From IMG/VR virus record IMGVR_UViG_3300031758_000215, positions 1 through 38,217 of that record: a stretch of 38,217 bases of DNA; one strand, written 5' to 3'. Each line of letters begins with the position of its first letter. The stretch's first letter is position 1. A model generated the notes under the pieces. The model had not been told where the DNA came from, did no database searches, and saw only the letters and a program-made list of their open reading frames with translations. The stretch is from a virus. Shown one piece after another: positions 6,375-13,848 of this stretch. Made by a program: the position numbers and the translations under genes.

Positions 6375-6375
6375 C
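6358..6375. promoter_or_regulatory. Operator-like inverted repeat in divergent control region
   Basis: GTTGAC, six bases, GTCAAC form a perfect six-base-pair dyad. Its right arm contains the leftward -35 TTGACA and its left arm the possible rightward -35 TTGACG. The Cro-like protein encoded immediately downstream is the obvious candidate ligand. Confidence 0.65.
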
Positions 6376-6387
6376 ACCTGTTACTGT
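6359..6387 (+). promoter_or_regulatory. Possible rightward promoter for the cro-like gene
   Basis: TTGACG (6359-6364), 17 bases and TACTGT (6382-6387) could serve as a weak promoter; the -10 matches consensus at only three positions. Transcription would begin at about 6394, almost on the ATG at 6395, implying a leaderless message. An upstream promoter would instead allow the ATG at 6368. Confidence 0.4.
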
Positions 6388-6394
6388 GCAACCT

Positions 6395-6553
6395 ATGACA
6401 CCGAAACAACTACTGAAGATTTATGGTTCCCAGAGCGAAATTGCTCGGGCGTTGGGCGTAACCCGGCAGGCTGTGCTGCGCTGGTTCAAAGAGGACAAGA
6501 TTCCTGCGTTGCGCCTGTATCAAATTCAATGCGTGCTGAAGGTCAATGAATAA
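6395..6553 (+). CDS. cro: Cro-like helix-turn-helix repressor
   Basis: The ATG at 6395 gives a 52-residue protein MTPKQLLKIYGSQSEIARAL followed by GVTRQAVLRWFKED. This is the P22 Cro type of layout: IYGSQSEIARALGVTRQAVLR is the helix-turn-helix and IPALRLYQIQCVL the last helix. An in-frame ATG at 6368 would add nine residues. Neither start has a ribosome binding site, so a leaderless mRNA is possible. It lies beside an operator-like dyad and divergent promoters and probably represses one or both. No CI-like partner or integrase was found, so it may time early expression rather than control lysogeny. Confidence 0.8.
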   Translation: MTPKQLLKIYGSQSEIARALGVTRQAVLRWFKEDKIPALRLYQIQCVLKVNE

Positions 6554-6860
6554 TCCAGTCACTAATAGCACCGACATATCGTGGGCGTCACAGGCCAACG
6601 TGCGGTATTGGGAAAGCGTCAAGCACACGCCGCTTGGAAAACTGCGGTTAGCCGATGCGTACCTTGCTCGGATCGGCGTAGGCGACTGGCAGCAGCGTGC
6701 AGAGCGCACATCGTGGCTGAAGAACTACGTAGGCGACATCCTGCGCTCGCTGGACGATGCGACTGAGGCATACGGCGACCCGCACGTTCGGGGAATGGTG
6801 CGCGAGTTGTGGGGCGAACCCGGCGTGACGAAGTTGAAGGCTAGGTGTAAATCGGCATAA
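6546..6860 (+). CDS. Unknown protein, 104 aa, after cro
   Basis: The ATG at 6546 overlaps the cro stop by eight bases, implying coupled translation. The product contains VRYWESVKHTPLGKLRLADA and IGVGDWQQRAERTSWLKNYV, rich in Trp and Arg. The Arg/Lys content suggests nucleic-acid contact, but no family is recognised. It sits between a Cro-like regulator and a nuclease gene in the short rightward operon, a place where replication or antitermination proteins occur in lambdoid phages. No such function can be shown here. Confidence 0.7.
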   Translation: MNNPVTNSTDISWASQANVRYWESVKHTPLGKLRLADAYLARIGVGDWQQRAERTSWLKNYVGDILRSLDDATEAYGDPHVRGMVRELWGEPGVTKLKARCKSA

Positions 6861-6867
6861 TCGGCGT

Positions 6868-7176
6868 ATGCGCTACGCTAAACGTCGAGACAACAACCAC
6901 ACCGATATCGTAGAAGCCTTACGTAAGGCCAACTTCGAGGTCATCGACTACGCCTCGGCAGGGCACGACATCCCTGACCTGTTGGCCGTCAAGCCAATGC
7001 ACGACGGCATGGCGTGGATATGCTGGATAGAGGTCAAGGCCAAGGGCGGGCGGCTGTCAGAGGGGCAGAAACGCTTTCAGGGCTTTTTCCAGCCAAGAGG
7101 CGAGTGGTACGAAGCCCGTGACCCGGACGACACCGTATGCGCCCTACAGGCGCTTTACTTGCAGCGCCTTAAATAA
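6868..7176 (+). CDS. VRR-NUC-like / Holliday junction resolvase-type nuclease
   Basis: This 102-residue protein has a compact PD-(D/E)XK core. RDNNHTDIVEALRKANFEV is the first helix, YASAGHDIPDLLAVKP carries the catalytic Asp (PD), and CWIEVKAKGGRLSEGQKRF carries the ExK pair and the following helix. Small single-domain VRR-NUC-like enzymes of phages cut branched DNA. The gene follows the 104-residue protein by seven bases. A junction-cutting enzyme would resolve recombination products of the ERF/exonuclease pair before packaging. Biochemical specificity is inferred from the family. Confidence 0.85.
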   Translation: MRYAKRRDNNHTDIVEALRKANFEVIDYASAGHDIPDLLAVKPMHDGMAWICWIEVKAKGGRLSEGQKRFQGFFQPRGEWYEARDPDDTVCALQALYLQRLK

Positions 7177-7194
7177 TTCATTTACAATACGGCC

Positions 7195-7458
7195 ATGAAG
7201 AACTGGCGCGTATTGAACCAAAACCTGAATCGGTTTGACGAGGCTGAGGTCAAGGCGCTTTTGGACGAGGAGATTGCCGGTCAACGGCGTTCCACGTTCC
7301 TCAAGCGCCTGCACCAGCGGTACTGCACCCTGCGTGCAAACCGCGAACGGGCTGAGATATTCAGCGCCGCCGCAAGTATGTCAGGTAGTCAGCCCCCTCT
7401 TCCGGGTCCCACCACACTTTCACCAAGTCTGGATGGTCAGGCGGTAGCGCAGGGTTAA
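7195..7458 (+). CDS. Small conserved-type phage protein, 87 aa
   Basis: The ATG at 7195 begins MKNWRVLNQNLNRFDEAEVK and the first 60 residues (through LLDEEIAGQRRSTFLKRLHQ and YCTLRANRERAEIF) look like a conserved helical phage family. It resembles small proteins found after nuclease genes in other phages, name unknown. The last 27 residues are low-complexity (Ser/Pro) and overlap the convergent metallophosphoesterase gene by 98 bases, so the C-terminus may have extended by readthrough. It is the last rightward gene before the late block. Function unknown. Confidence 0.7.
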   Translation: MKNWRVLNQNLNRFDEAEVKALLDEEIAGQRRSTFLKRLHQRYCTLRANRERAEIFSAAASMSGSQPPLPGPTTLSPSLDGQAVAQG

Positions 7459-8422
7459 TTGTCGTCAGCGCACAGGGTGACAGGCAGTTGTCCCTGAAGC
7501 CGCGCTCTTTGGCGTAGCGGTCGTAAATCTTGTAGGACGCCACCTTACAGGCGTGCATCGTAATGCCGCTGATTGCATCCTTCAGGACGCTATAAGCCGA
7601 CTCGTGCTTGTGACCGGCCACGTACAGGTGGTCACGGGTTCCCATCAGCGCAGCCTTCATCGGCCCATGCGCCGGGTTCCAGATACTAGAGCCGCTGTGG
7701 TCGTGGCGGGCGTTAACCCGTACCTCTAGGCCGTTCGGGAATCGAAGCGCTAGGCGGGCTTCTGAGGACTTATAAAGGGCATCCTGCTGCTTGGCTATCC
7801 AGCGCAGGGGATCGCCTGAGCCTGACCACAAGTCGTGGTTACCGCCGATCATGTACAGCCAGTTGCAGCGGTTGATAAACCACTCGGCTATTTTCCAAGC
7901 CTGAGCGGCGGAGGTCGTCTGGTCGGCATAGAGGCGGGCAAGACGGCCACACCAGTTGTTCGTGGTATCGCCTACGTTCGCTGCAAACAGTCCCTCGGTG
8001 CGGTTCACCAAGTCGGTGTGGCGCTCGATGGCCTCAATGTCGCAGCCGTCGTCGTCTACGTGCGGGTCACCAAAGTGCAGGATGCCGATAGCACCGTCCA
8101 TCTTCACTTTGATAGGAATGAGTTTGCTGGCTTCTTCGTGTTCCCGCTTGTGCTGGAACTTGCGCTTGCGCTGGGCAATCAGTTCCTCGATAGAAACGTC
8201 GTCGTCGGGCAGCGCGGTGAACTCGTAATCGCCCTTGTCTACCACTTGGCGTCCGGGCTGGTAGGTGGAGTCAGGGATAACGTACCCCTTGTCCTTCATC
8301 TTTTTTAGCCGCATCTGCAAAGTCCGCTCGTTCATTTTGAACTTTGCAGCGACTATTGCACGTATGCCGTTTGCTTCCTGTAGCGACTTTAATATCTGAT
8401 CATCGGATGCCTTGGACTGCAT
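7361..8422 (-). CDS. Calcineurin-like metallophosphoesterase with N-terminal HTH
   Basis: The 353-residue protein has an N-terminal DNA-binding-like helix-turn-helix (residues 8-45, with GIRAIVAAKFKMNERTLQMR) and a calcineurin-like phosphoesterase domain from about 110. Metal-binding motifs are in order: GDPHVDDDG (Asp119, His121), NVGDTTNN (Asp152), GGNHD (193-197), ARHDHSG (240-242) and AGHKHE (271-273). Such enzymes hydrolyse phosphodiesters or phosphomonoesters, and phage members often resemble DNA-repair nucleases. It is the last gene of the late leftward block, three bases after the small zincin, and its tail converges with the rightward gene at 7195. The substrate is unknown. Confidence 0.88.
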   Translation of the reverse strand: MQSKASDDQILKSLQEANGIRAIVAAKFKMNERTLQMRLKKMKDKGYVIPDSTYQPGRQVVDKGDYEFTALPDDDVSIEELIAQRKRKFQHKREHEEASKLIPIKVKMDGAIGILHFGDPHVDDDGCDIEAIERHTDLVNRTEGLFAANVGDTTNNWCGRLARLYADQTTSAAQAWKIAEWFINRCNWLYMIGGNHDLWSGSGDPLRWIAKQQDALYKSSEARLALRFPNGLEVRVNARHDHSGSSIWNPAHGPMKAALMGTRDHLYVAGHKHESAYSVLKDAISGITMHACKVASYKIYDRYAKERGFRDNCLSPCALTTINPALPPDHPDLVKVWWDPEEGADYLTYLRRR

Positions 8423-8425
8423 TGC

Positions 8426-8722
8426 TTACTCCATTGTTGTGAGCATCTGTTGCAGCAAGTGTCCAATCCGATCTACAAATTGCTCATCGCACGAAAGGTC
8501 TGGGTGACCAGCGATATCGAGCATGGCGTGGGTCGCCTCATGTGCCCACACTTGCTGCCGGTTTGTGCCTTTACAAGAACTTACGATGTGTATCTCGTAT
8601 TTGTCTGGAAGCCACATTCCAACACAATTTTTGCCGTGGCGCCACTTGGAGGGCGGAATTACTTTGACATTGATGGTGTGACCGGCTAGTTGGAAGCGCT
8701 TGGGTATGCCGTCAGTTCTCAT
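8426..8722 (-). CDS. Small zincin-like metalloprotease domain protein
   Basis: This 98-residue protein carries HEATH at residues 61-65, a HExxH zinc motif, followed by DEQFVDRIGHLL where Glu80 is the likely third ligand. This is the minimal layout of small phage zincins (SprT/ImmA-like gluzincin forms). The ATG at 8722 has AGGAGG five bases upstream, the best ribosome binding site in the lysis area. It lies between the endolysin and phosphoesterase genes. A substrate is not evident; possibilities are a processing protease or a host-factor cleaver, both conjectural. Confidence 0.75.
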   Translation of the reverse strand: MRTDGIPKRFQLAGHTINVKVIPPSKWRHGKNCVGMWLPDKYEIHIVSSCKGTNRQQVWAHEATHAMLDIAGHPDLSCDEQFVDRIGHLLQQMLTTME

Positions 8723-8731
8723 ATACGCCTC

Positions 8732-9103
8732 CTAATAAGACCAAACACTAGGCCGCAGACCACCCTCCAAAGTATCCAAGTGTATAAAGCGGCCATTACC
8801 TTTTTGTTGAACGCCGATGCCAGTAAAGCCCATCTGAAAGGCTAACTTCAACAGTCGATGTGCGTCGGCACCTACTACAGCAATGTCACAGGCACAGCCC
8901 GAGGCGTGCGCTCCGGGCTTGGCTTTCTTAGCCTCAATAGGATGCTTAGAGCAGCGGTAGCCGGACGTAATCGTCATTGGCTTACCGTAAGCAGAACGCA
9001 GGGCTTGGAGTTTGTTCATAAACTCCTGCTTCATCTCGTTCTTACCGCAGTGCGAGCAGTTAAACTCGTCAGCCTTAAAGTTTGGTACGAACGCCCAATC
9101 CAC
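8732..9103 (-). CDS. Endolysin, peptidase M15 (D-Ala-D-Ala/L-Ala-D-Glu peptidase)
   Basis: This 123-residue protein belongs to the peptidase M15 family used as endolysins, which cut peptidoglycan peptides. Visible motifs are ITSGYRCSKHP at 45-55, GAHASGCACDI with zinc ligands His66 and Asp73, and FIHLD with His108 as the third ligand. The N-terminal FNCSHCG cysteines are typical of the M15_3 subgroup. It starts with GTG at 9103 and follows the spanin gene directly. There is no signal peptide, so release needs the holin encoded upstream in the same transcript. Confidence 0.92.
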   Translation of the reverse strand: MDWAFVPNFKADEFNCSHCGKNEMKQEFMNKLQALRSAYGKPMTITSGYRCSKHPIEAKKAKPGAHASGCACDIAVVGADAHRLLKLAFQMGFTGIGVQQKGNGRFIHLDTLEGGLRPSVWSY

Positions 9104-9104
9104 G

Positions 9105-9578
9105 CTAACCCCCGTCTTTTACCCACCCCTGCAAGGCACGCAGTTTAGCGTTTTCCGCATCACAGGCGGCGGCTAGGGCGTAGAGGTCGGCTCCGATGTC
9201 CGGCCCCGCTTGAGGATTGCTTCCAGCCGATCCGTCATCGCTCCGGGGGGCGGGGGCGGGATCATCAGTTCCTTTGGGGGCTGCCCCACTTTGGGGGTCG
9301 GGGGTGACGCACAGCCGGACAGGAGTGCGGTTAACAGCACGATCAAGAGTACGTTTACGAAGGCGCTCAATCTCCAACTGATACGAGTCTGAAGCGCGTT
9401 CAGCACGCGCACGGTCAGCCCGCTCCGCAGCCAGCGCGGCCTCCAGTCGTTCAATTTGCGGCCTGAGTTCTTTGCGTCCTTGCTCTTTAATCCACTGTCC
9501 TGCTGCAAACCCGGAGATGATGACGAGTGCCGATATAATCGCATAAGGGGCTATCCTCGCTAGGAACAGCGGGGTCAC
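9105..9578 (-). CDS. Rz: i-spanin (Rz-like)
   Basis: The 157-residue protein has an N-terminal transmembrane helix (about residues 10-26, PYAIISALVIISGFAAG) followed by a long charged coiled coil (IERLEAALAAERADRARAER) and an acidic, Pro-rich segment. This is the form of an inner-membrane spanin, which joins an outer-membrane lipoprotein to fuse the two membranes in the last step of lysis. The start is a GTG at 9578 in a GTGA overlap with the previous gene. The o-spanin is nested in another frame (9173-9412), as in lambda. Confidence 0.85.
   Translation of the reverse strand: MTPLFLARIAPYAIISALVIISGFAAGQWIKEQGRKELRPQIERLEAALAAERADRARAERASDSYQLEIERLRKRTLDRAVNRTPVRLCVTPDPQSGAAPKGTDDPAPAPRSDDGSAGSNPQAGPDIGADLYALAAACDAENAKLRALQGWVKDGG
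9173..9412 (-). CDS. Rz1: o-spanin lipoprotein (Rz1-like), nested in Rz
   Basis: A second frame inside the Rz gene encodes the hydrophobic stretch VLLIVLLTALLSGC with a clear lipobox (LLSGC, Cys at 9311-9313), followed by a Pro-rich mature region (PPTPKVGQPP, IPPPPPG). This is the classic Rz1 pattern. The start is uncertain: the GTG at 9410-9412 with GGAG about ten bases upstream is used here; a TTG at 9368-9370 would give a 19-residue signal but no basic N-terminus. The frame is open further upstream without support. The mature protein would be about 46 residues. Confidence 0.75.
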   Translation of the reverse strand: MRVLNALQTRISWRLSAFVNVLLIVLLTALLSGCASPPTPKVGQPPKELMIPPPPPGAMTDRLEAILKRGRTSEPTSTP

Positions 9579-9796
9579 TTGTCGGCCTTTTCGTCCAACT
9601 TGTCCCAGATGCGGGTCAGGATTTGCTCAATACGCTCTAAGGCGGACTTGTAGTCATCGCGGCGCACGAACTGGTGCATCATCTCTTTGTGGTCGCGCTG
9701 AAGGTTCTCTAGGCTCGTCGTAATCGAGCGCAGCGTCCATCCGGCAAATGCCGCAGCCACAGTCATCGCAATGTTAAAAGCCGCCTGATAGTCCAC
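9575..9796 (-). CDS. Small membrane protein with coiled coil (lysis-associated)
   Basis: The 73-residue protein starts with GTG at 9796, preceded by GGAGAA. An N-terminal hydrophobic helix (FNIAMTVAAAFAGWTL) is followed by a charged helix with heptads (DYKSALERIEQILTRIWDKL). Similar one-helix proteins accompany holins in other phages and may be holin partners or antiholins. It lies between the holin candidate and the i-spanin with overlaps of a few bases. The lysis role is inferred from the position and topology. Confidence 0.65.
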   Translation of the reverse strand: MDYQAAFNIAMTVAAAFAGWTLRSITTSLENLQRDHKEMMHQFVRRDDYKSALERIEQILTRIWDKLDEKADK

Positions 9797-9797
9797 G

Positions 9798-9992
9798 TCA
9801 CTTCTCCGAAAGCGCCTGCGTGGTGACAGCCCGCAGCACGAGGTTTGCTAGAGCGCCGACCATTAGGATCGCCGCAGCCACTTCCTGCCCCCACAGCACG
9901 GTCATATGACCGCCCATCAGTTCAAGGCCGCCAAGGACGGCAAGCAGGACATTCCACCAAACAGTCTTAGACTTGAGTGCGCCTTGAAGCAT
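9798..9992 (-). CDS. Putative holin, two transmembrane helices
   Basis: The 64-residue protein has two hydrophobic segments, VWWNVLLAVLGGLELMGG and AAAILMVGALANLVLRAV, separated by a short turn, with a basic N-terminus (LKSKT) and a charged C-terminus. The size and topology fit class II holins, which make the membrane lesion that lets the endolysin out. The ATG at 9992 follows GAGG. It is the first gene of the lysis cassette, directly after the ejection-protein genes. No specific holin family is recognised. Confidence 0.7.
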   Translation of the reverse strand: MLQGALKSKTVWWNVLLAVLGGLELMGGHMTVLWGQEVAAAILMVGALANLVLRAVTTQALSEK

Positions 9993-9994
9993 GA

Positions 9995-12556
9995 CTACCT
10001 CGCTAGGGCGTTACGGTTTTGCTCTTCCCTTCTCAACTTGTTCCGATCTTCTCTGCTAATAGCAGCCGGAACTTGCGGTGTGATGGCAAGGGCAGGTGGG
10101 AACTTATAAGGGGAAAACAACGCCTCTCCAACCGCGCCACGCTGATAAGCCTTGCGCCGAGTTCCGAATACGCTGATTCGATCCTCAAGCGCGTTACCAA
10201 GTGCGCGAGCGGCAGTATTAGAGTTAAGCAATTCAACGGCCAAGTCAGCCGCTTGTTTGGTGTCTAACTTGCCCTTGAGTCGGGCAATGATCCAGTTAGC
10301 CAGCATGACATTGCTATCCAAAAACGGAGGCAACTCACGGTCTTGCGCGACAATCTTGCCGGGGCCGACTCCGCTTGATCGAGATGCGTCGTTTACAAGT
10401 TTTACGAAAGCACGCTGGTCATTTAGCGTGCGATTAATCTCGTCAACAACTTGACGCACAGCCGGTTCATCAAGCGCAGCAGCCGTTACGGTTCTTGCTG
10501 ATTGCTCTGGCGTTGCCGTCAAGCCAGCAGTTTTTTCCGCAACATAGCGTGTCAGGTCTTCCAACCTAGATCGACGCCCTTCAACGCTTGTGGCGACCTT
10601 GCCAAACTTGTTCAGTTCGGCGCGGATGCCCATGCCAGCGTTGTCTAATATGCCAAGCGCAGCGGCGTGGTCGCGCATAAACTTTTCGTGGTCTTCAGGC
10701 GCTATCTTCGCGCCCTTAACAACTTTTTGTTTATACAAGTCCAAGATGCCAGCCTTAGTGGCTGCCATGGCCTTCTTGTTATCGCCCAGTGCAAGCACAA
10801 ATCGACGGGCATTGTCTGGGTCGGCGGGGTTAATAATGGTGGCAACGACCTTAGCCGGAGCGACCATTTGCACGCCGGTAGCGCCTTCTCGCTCAAGGTT
10901 AGCGACCCACCCTTCTCTAAACGGCGTTGCAATTCGAGTCTGATATAAATTAAGGGCTTCTTTGTAAAGCAAATTGGCTTTTTCAGGTACGCCCGCCTTG
11001 ATTGACTCGTCTACCGCGCTACGCAACTTATACAAATTTGACAGCGTTTTGACGGATTCGCTGTCGGTCTTACCCAACAACTTAGCAACGTCCATGTTGA
11101 TAGCCTTGATAATGCTATCAGCGCCTTCAAGGGTAACTTGAGGCGGAACTGGTCGTGCAGGCGGACGCTCGCCACCTACGCTGCCAAATCCTGCGTCAAC
11201 ATCTTTCGGCGCCGTAAACTTGTATTCGCTAAGGATTTGAGATGTTTTCTCAGCCAAACCCGGATTCAATCGAGTCAGCGGATCGGACTCAATCTGCCGT
11301 GCAGCAATAATTACTGGCTCAATGCTGAACGAATCTGGGGCGGCATTAAATGCAGCCTCATAAGCAGGGCGCACCACTTCACGACGCACCTTCTCAATTT
11401 CTTTTTCACGGGCAACAGTAATTTGACGGCCCATGCGGGGCTGATCAGCGCCCGGAACTCCGCGAGGCAGTATGATTGCTTGCGATTCTAAACGACCTGT
11501 TTCGTTAGCCAGTCGGCGGTTTACATCCGCCAATTCGTTTTCCATACGCTGATTAATCGCCGTATCACGAGCGCGATACATGTCAGAGACATTTGGCTTG
11601 GCGTATCGAGTGGTTGCTAGTAACGAGGCAAAGGAAGAGTTGTTTGTACGAACAGCAACCTGCTCTGGCGTCATGCCAGATTCAAGCATGTCGATTGCGG
11701 CTTGCAACCTCATGGGGTCGTTATTAAATGACTCCAGCAATGCTCTTGATCGAACGCGCTCTAATCCACTCTTAGAAAGCGGCTCGGTCAGGGAATACAA
11801 CTTCTGGCCTATAGCCTTGGTTCCGGCTGCTGCCATACTCGGAATCATGCTGCCGCCCAAACCGGCAAGAAGTTGTGCGTATTCGTTTCCGCCAATATCG
11901 GCCACATAGGCCGTTGAAGCGCCACCAGAAAGCGCAGCCAAGGTTTGCACCCCCGGATCTTTTGCCATTGCTGACAAAACATTCTGCGTGGTTCCCGGCC
12001 CAACAGGGGCTTGCTGAGATTTACCAAGCATTGTCAGCAAGTAATTCTCAACCGCGTTTGCCGGTTGGCGAGATTCAATTTGCCTTGCAAGGTCAGACGT
12101 TAAATCTGCTGCTGGTCGAACACCGCTGGCGATTGTTTCCAGCGCACGCGGGGTGGCCGCGCCGGGAACTCCAAACTCCGCAACTGTGCGGAGAGCCCGG
12201 CTGCCGCGACTGGTTGGCTCGCTAATTATTTCGTCGCCATACAGTTCACGGATCGCTTGAGACGGCGACTTCATTCCAAGTACGGTTGAAGCAATGTCTC
12301 CAACAAGCAAACCGCCCGTAGCAGCGGCGGACATAAGCGGACCACCAGCCAAAAAACCAGCGCCACCTACCGTGGCATACGGAGCAATCGCAGGATTGAT
12401 TACCTCACGAGCAATCTGTGCCGCACTACTAACAACGCGCTGCGGGAAAGTTTCTTCAGGAACATAGTCCTCAAATTTATCAAACGGGTCCGTTTCCGGC
12501 GCATCTGCAAATTTTGCAAACGGGTCGTCTTTTTCAACCTTGCTTGGTTGTGCCAT
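9995..12556 (-). CDS. Large internal virion / DNA ejection protein
   Basis: The 853-residue protein is likely to be an ejected internal virion protein (P22 gp16-type position, after the gp7/gp20-like genes). The N-terminus is acidic with repeated DPFAKF/DPFDKF, then a Gly/Ala-rich hydrophobic stretch (APYATVGGAGFLAGGPLMSA, residues about 58-77) that could enter membranes. The rest is helical with long charged segments. No transglycosylase motif (such as a Glu-containing soluble lytic signature) was recognised. The start overlaps the preceding stop as TAATG. Its identity rests on order, size and composition. Confidence 0.7.
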   Translation of the reverse strand: MAQPSKVEKDDPFAKFADAPETDPFDKFEDYVPEETFPQRVVSSAAQIAREVINPAIAPYATVGGAGFLAGGPLMSAAATGGLLVGDIASTVLGMKSPSQAIRELYGDEIISEPTSRGSRALRTVAEFGVPGAATPRALETIASGVRPAADLTSDLARQIESRQPANAVENYLLTMLGKSQQAPVGPGTTQNVLSAMAKDPGVQTLAALSGGASTAYVADIGGNEYAQLLAGLGGSMIPSMAAAGTKAIGQKLYSLTEPLSKSGLERVRSRALLESFNNDPMRLQAAIDMLESGMTPEQVAVRTNNSSFASLLATTRYAKPNVSDMYRARDTAINQRMENELADVNRRLANETGRLESQAIILPRGVPGADQPRMGRQITVAREKEIEKVRREVVRPAYEAAFNAAPDSFSIEPVIIAARQIESDPLTRLNPGLAEKTSQILSEYKFTAPKDVDAGFGSVGGERPPARPVPPQVTLEGADSIIKAINMDVAKLLGKTDSESVKTLSNLYKLRSAVDESIKAGVPEKANLLYKEALNLYQTRIATPFREGWVANLEREGATGVQMVAPAKVVATIINPADPDNARRFVLALGDNKKAMAATKAGILDLYKQKVVKGAKIAPEDHEKFMRDHAAALGILDNAGMGIRAELNKFGKVATSVEGRRSRLEDLTRYVAEKTAGLTATPEQSARTVTAAALDEPAVRQVVDEINRTLNDQRAFVKLVNDASRSSGVGPGKIVAQDRELPPFLDSNVMLANWIIARLKGKLDTKQAADLAVELLNSNTAARALGNALEDRISVFGTRRKAYQRGAVGEALFSPYKFPPALAITPQVPAAISREDRNKLRREEQNRNALAR

Positions 12557-13845
12557 TAACGCACCTTTCGTTTGCCATTAGGTGTAATAAACACCGTACC
12601 CGGAGGCAGATTGTCCGCCTCTTCAACGGTTTTTACTCTAATTGGGTTAGCAGCGCTTTGTGCAGCGCTTTCTCGGTCGGCGTATTTTTTCATTTCAGGG
12701 CGATCAAACAATGACTTGCTTCCGGGGCCGTCTCGCCATGCTTGCGCCGCGCCTCGATAAGTTCCATTTTTTGCTTCCCAATCGTCATAAAACTTGAGTT
12801 GCTCATTGTCTTGAGCAATGACAGCCTTTTCCAAATCAATTAGGAATTTATTGGAATCGGTCAACTTTCGGTAACTTGCCCAAGTGTCTTCAGCACGCTG
12901 GGCGTCACCTTCGGTCTGGGTGCCAGCCTGCTGACTTAACTTAAACAAAATTCTGTCTTTAACGGCAACAGCAAACGCATCCGCGCTTTGAACCTTTTCG
13001 GCTGCTTCAGCATCGGCAAGGCCAAGAGAAACAAGAACTCGACGAGCCTCTGTAGTGGCTTCCGCGCCAAATCCAGTTTCAAATTTCTCCAAGGCGCTGG
13101 CGGCTCGCTGGAGGCTTGGCAGTGTTCTGCGCCCTTGTACCGCTCTGTCTCGAATAGTGTCGTACTCTTTAACGCGACTCTTGGCTTTTTCAACTTCTTC
13201 AGCCGTATCGCCTTTGTTTAGGATGCTTGTTTGTGGTGCACCAGCAGCCCTTTCCGCAACGTCTTGGGCAAAGACTTCTTGTGATTTTGGCACAAACAAC
13301 TTAGCCCTTTCAGCGGGCGGAATTTGTGACAAAAATTGACTTCTCAGCGTAGTTTGTAATTGCGCTGGGTCATCAGGCAAGGTTGATGCCGCAAATTGTT
13401 TAAACTCAGGCGCAACAACCCCTTGGGCAATCAAAAAGTCTAATTCGTCTATAACCCTGTCCTTAGTTGGCGCAGTTTTGCCATACGCAAAATCCCCAAG
13501 CATCTTCTGAAACCGGCCATAATTATCGTCAGCCATCTTCATTTCGGCTGCTTTAATATCTAAACCAGTCTTTTCCGCTGTGGCTCGTTTGCCTGCAATG
13601 TCTTCTATTGATGCAGCAAGTTCTGCCCCCGGTTTGCCAAACCGCAGCAATTCATTTCTAACATCTGGTTTACTTAAATCAGCAGATGAAAGAAAATTGC
13701 GAAGCGCTGTTTCTCGCTGGGTTTGGCCCAGCAAAGCCTCTTCTTGCATACGTTGGGCGCGAGCCTGCCGACCAGCCTCAAGCCCTTGAACATAAGAACC
13801 CAGAATGTTTGTGGGTTCAAGTTGAGTTGCGCCTATGACTGCCAT
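12556..13845 (-). CDS. Ejection / internal virion protein
   Basis: The 429-residue protein is helical, with MAVIGATQLEPTNILGSYVQ at its start and the charged segment AGRQARAQRMQEEALLGQTQ. In P22-like phages the genes between the tail-hub proteins and lysis encode two or three DNA-transfer proteins that leave the capsid with the genome, and this gene has that position. The C-terminus ends FITPNGKRKVR. No catalytic motif is visible. The ATG overlaps nothing upstream but its stop overlaps the next ATG (TAATG). Function is inferred by context. Confidence 0.68.
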   Translation of the reverse strand: MAVIGATQLEPTNILGSYVQGLEAGRQARAQRMQEEALLGQTQRETALRNFLSSADLSKPDVRNELLRFGKPGAELAASIEDIAGKRATAEKTGLDIKAAEMKMADDNYGRFQKMLGDFAYGKTAPTKDRVIDELDFLIAQGVVAPEFKQFAASTLPDDPAQLQTTLRSQFLSQIPPAERAKLFVPKSQEVFAQDVAERAAGAPQTSILNKGDTAEEVEKAKSRVKEYDTIRDRAVQGRRTLPSLQRAASALEKFETGFGAEATTEARRVLVSLGLADAEAAEKVQSADAFAVAVKDRILFKLSQQAGTQTEGDAQRAEDTWASYRKLTDSNKFLIDLEKAVIAQDNEQLKFYDDWEAKNGTYRGAAQAWRDGPGSKSLFDRPEMKKYADRESAAQSAANPIRVKTVEEADNLPPGTVFITPNGKRKVR

Positions 13846-13848
13846 GAC

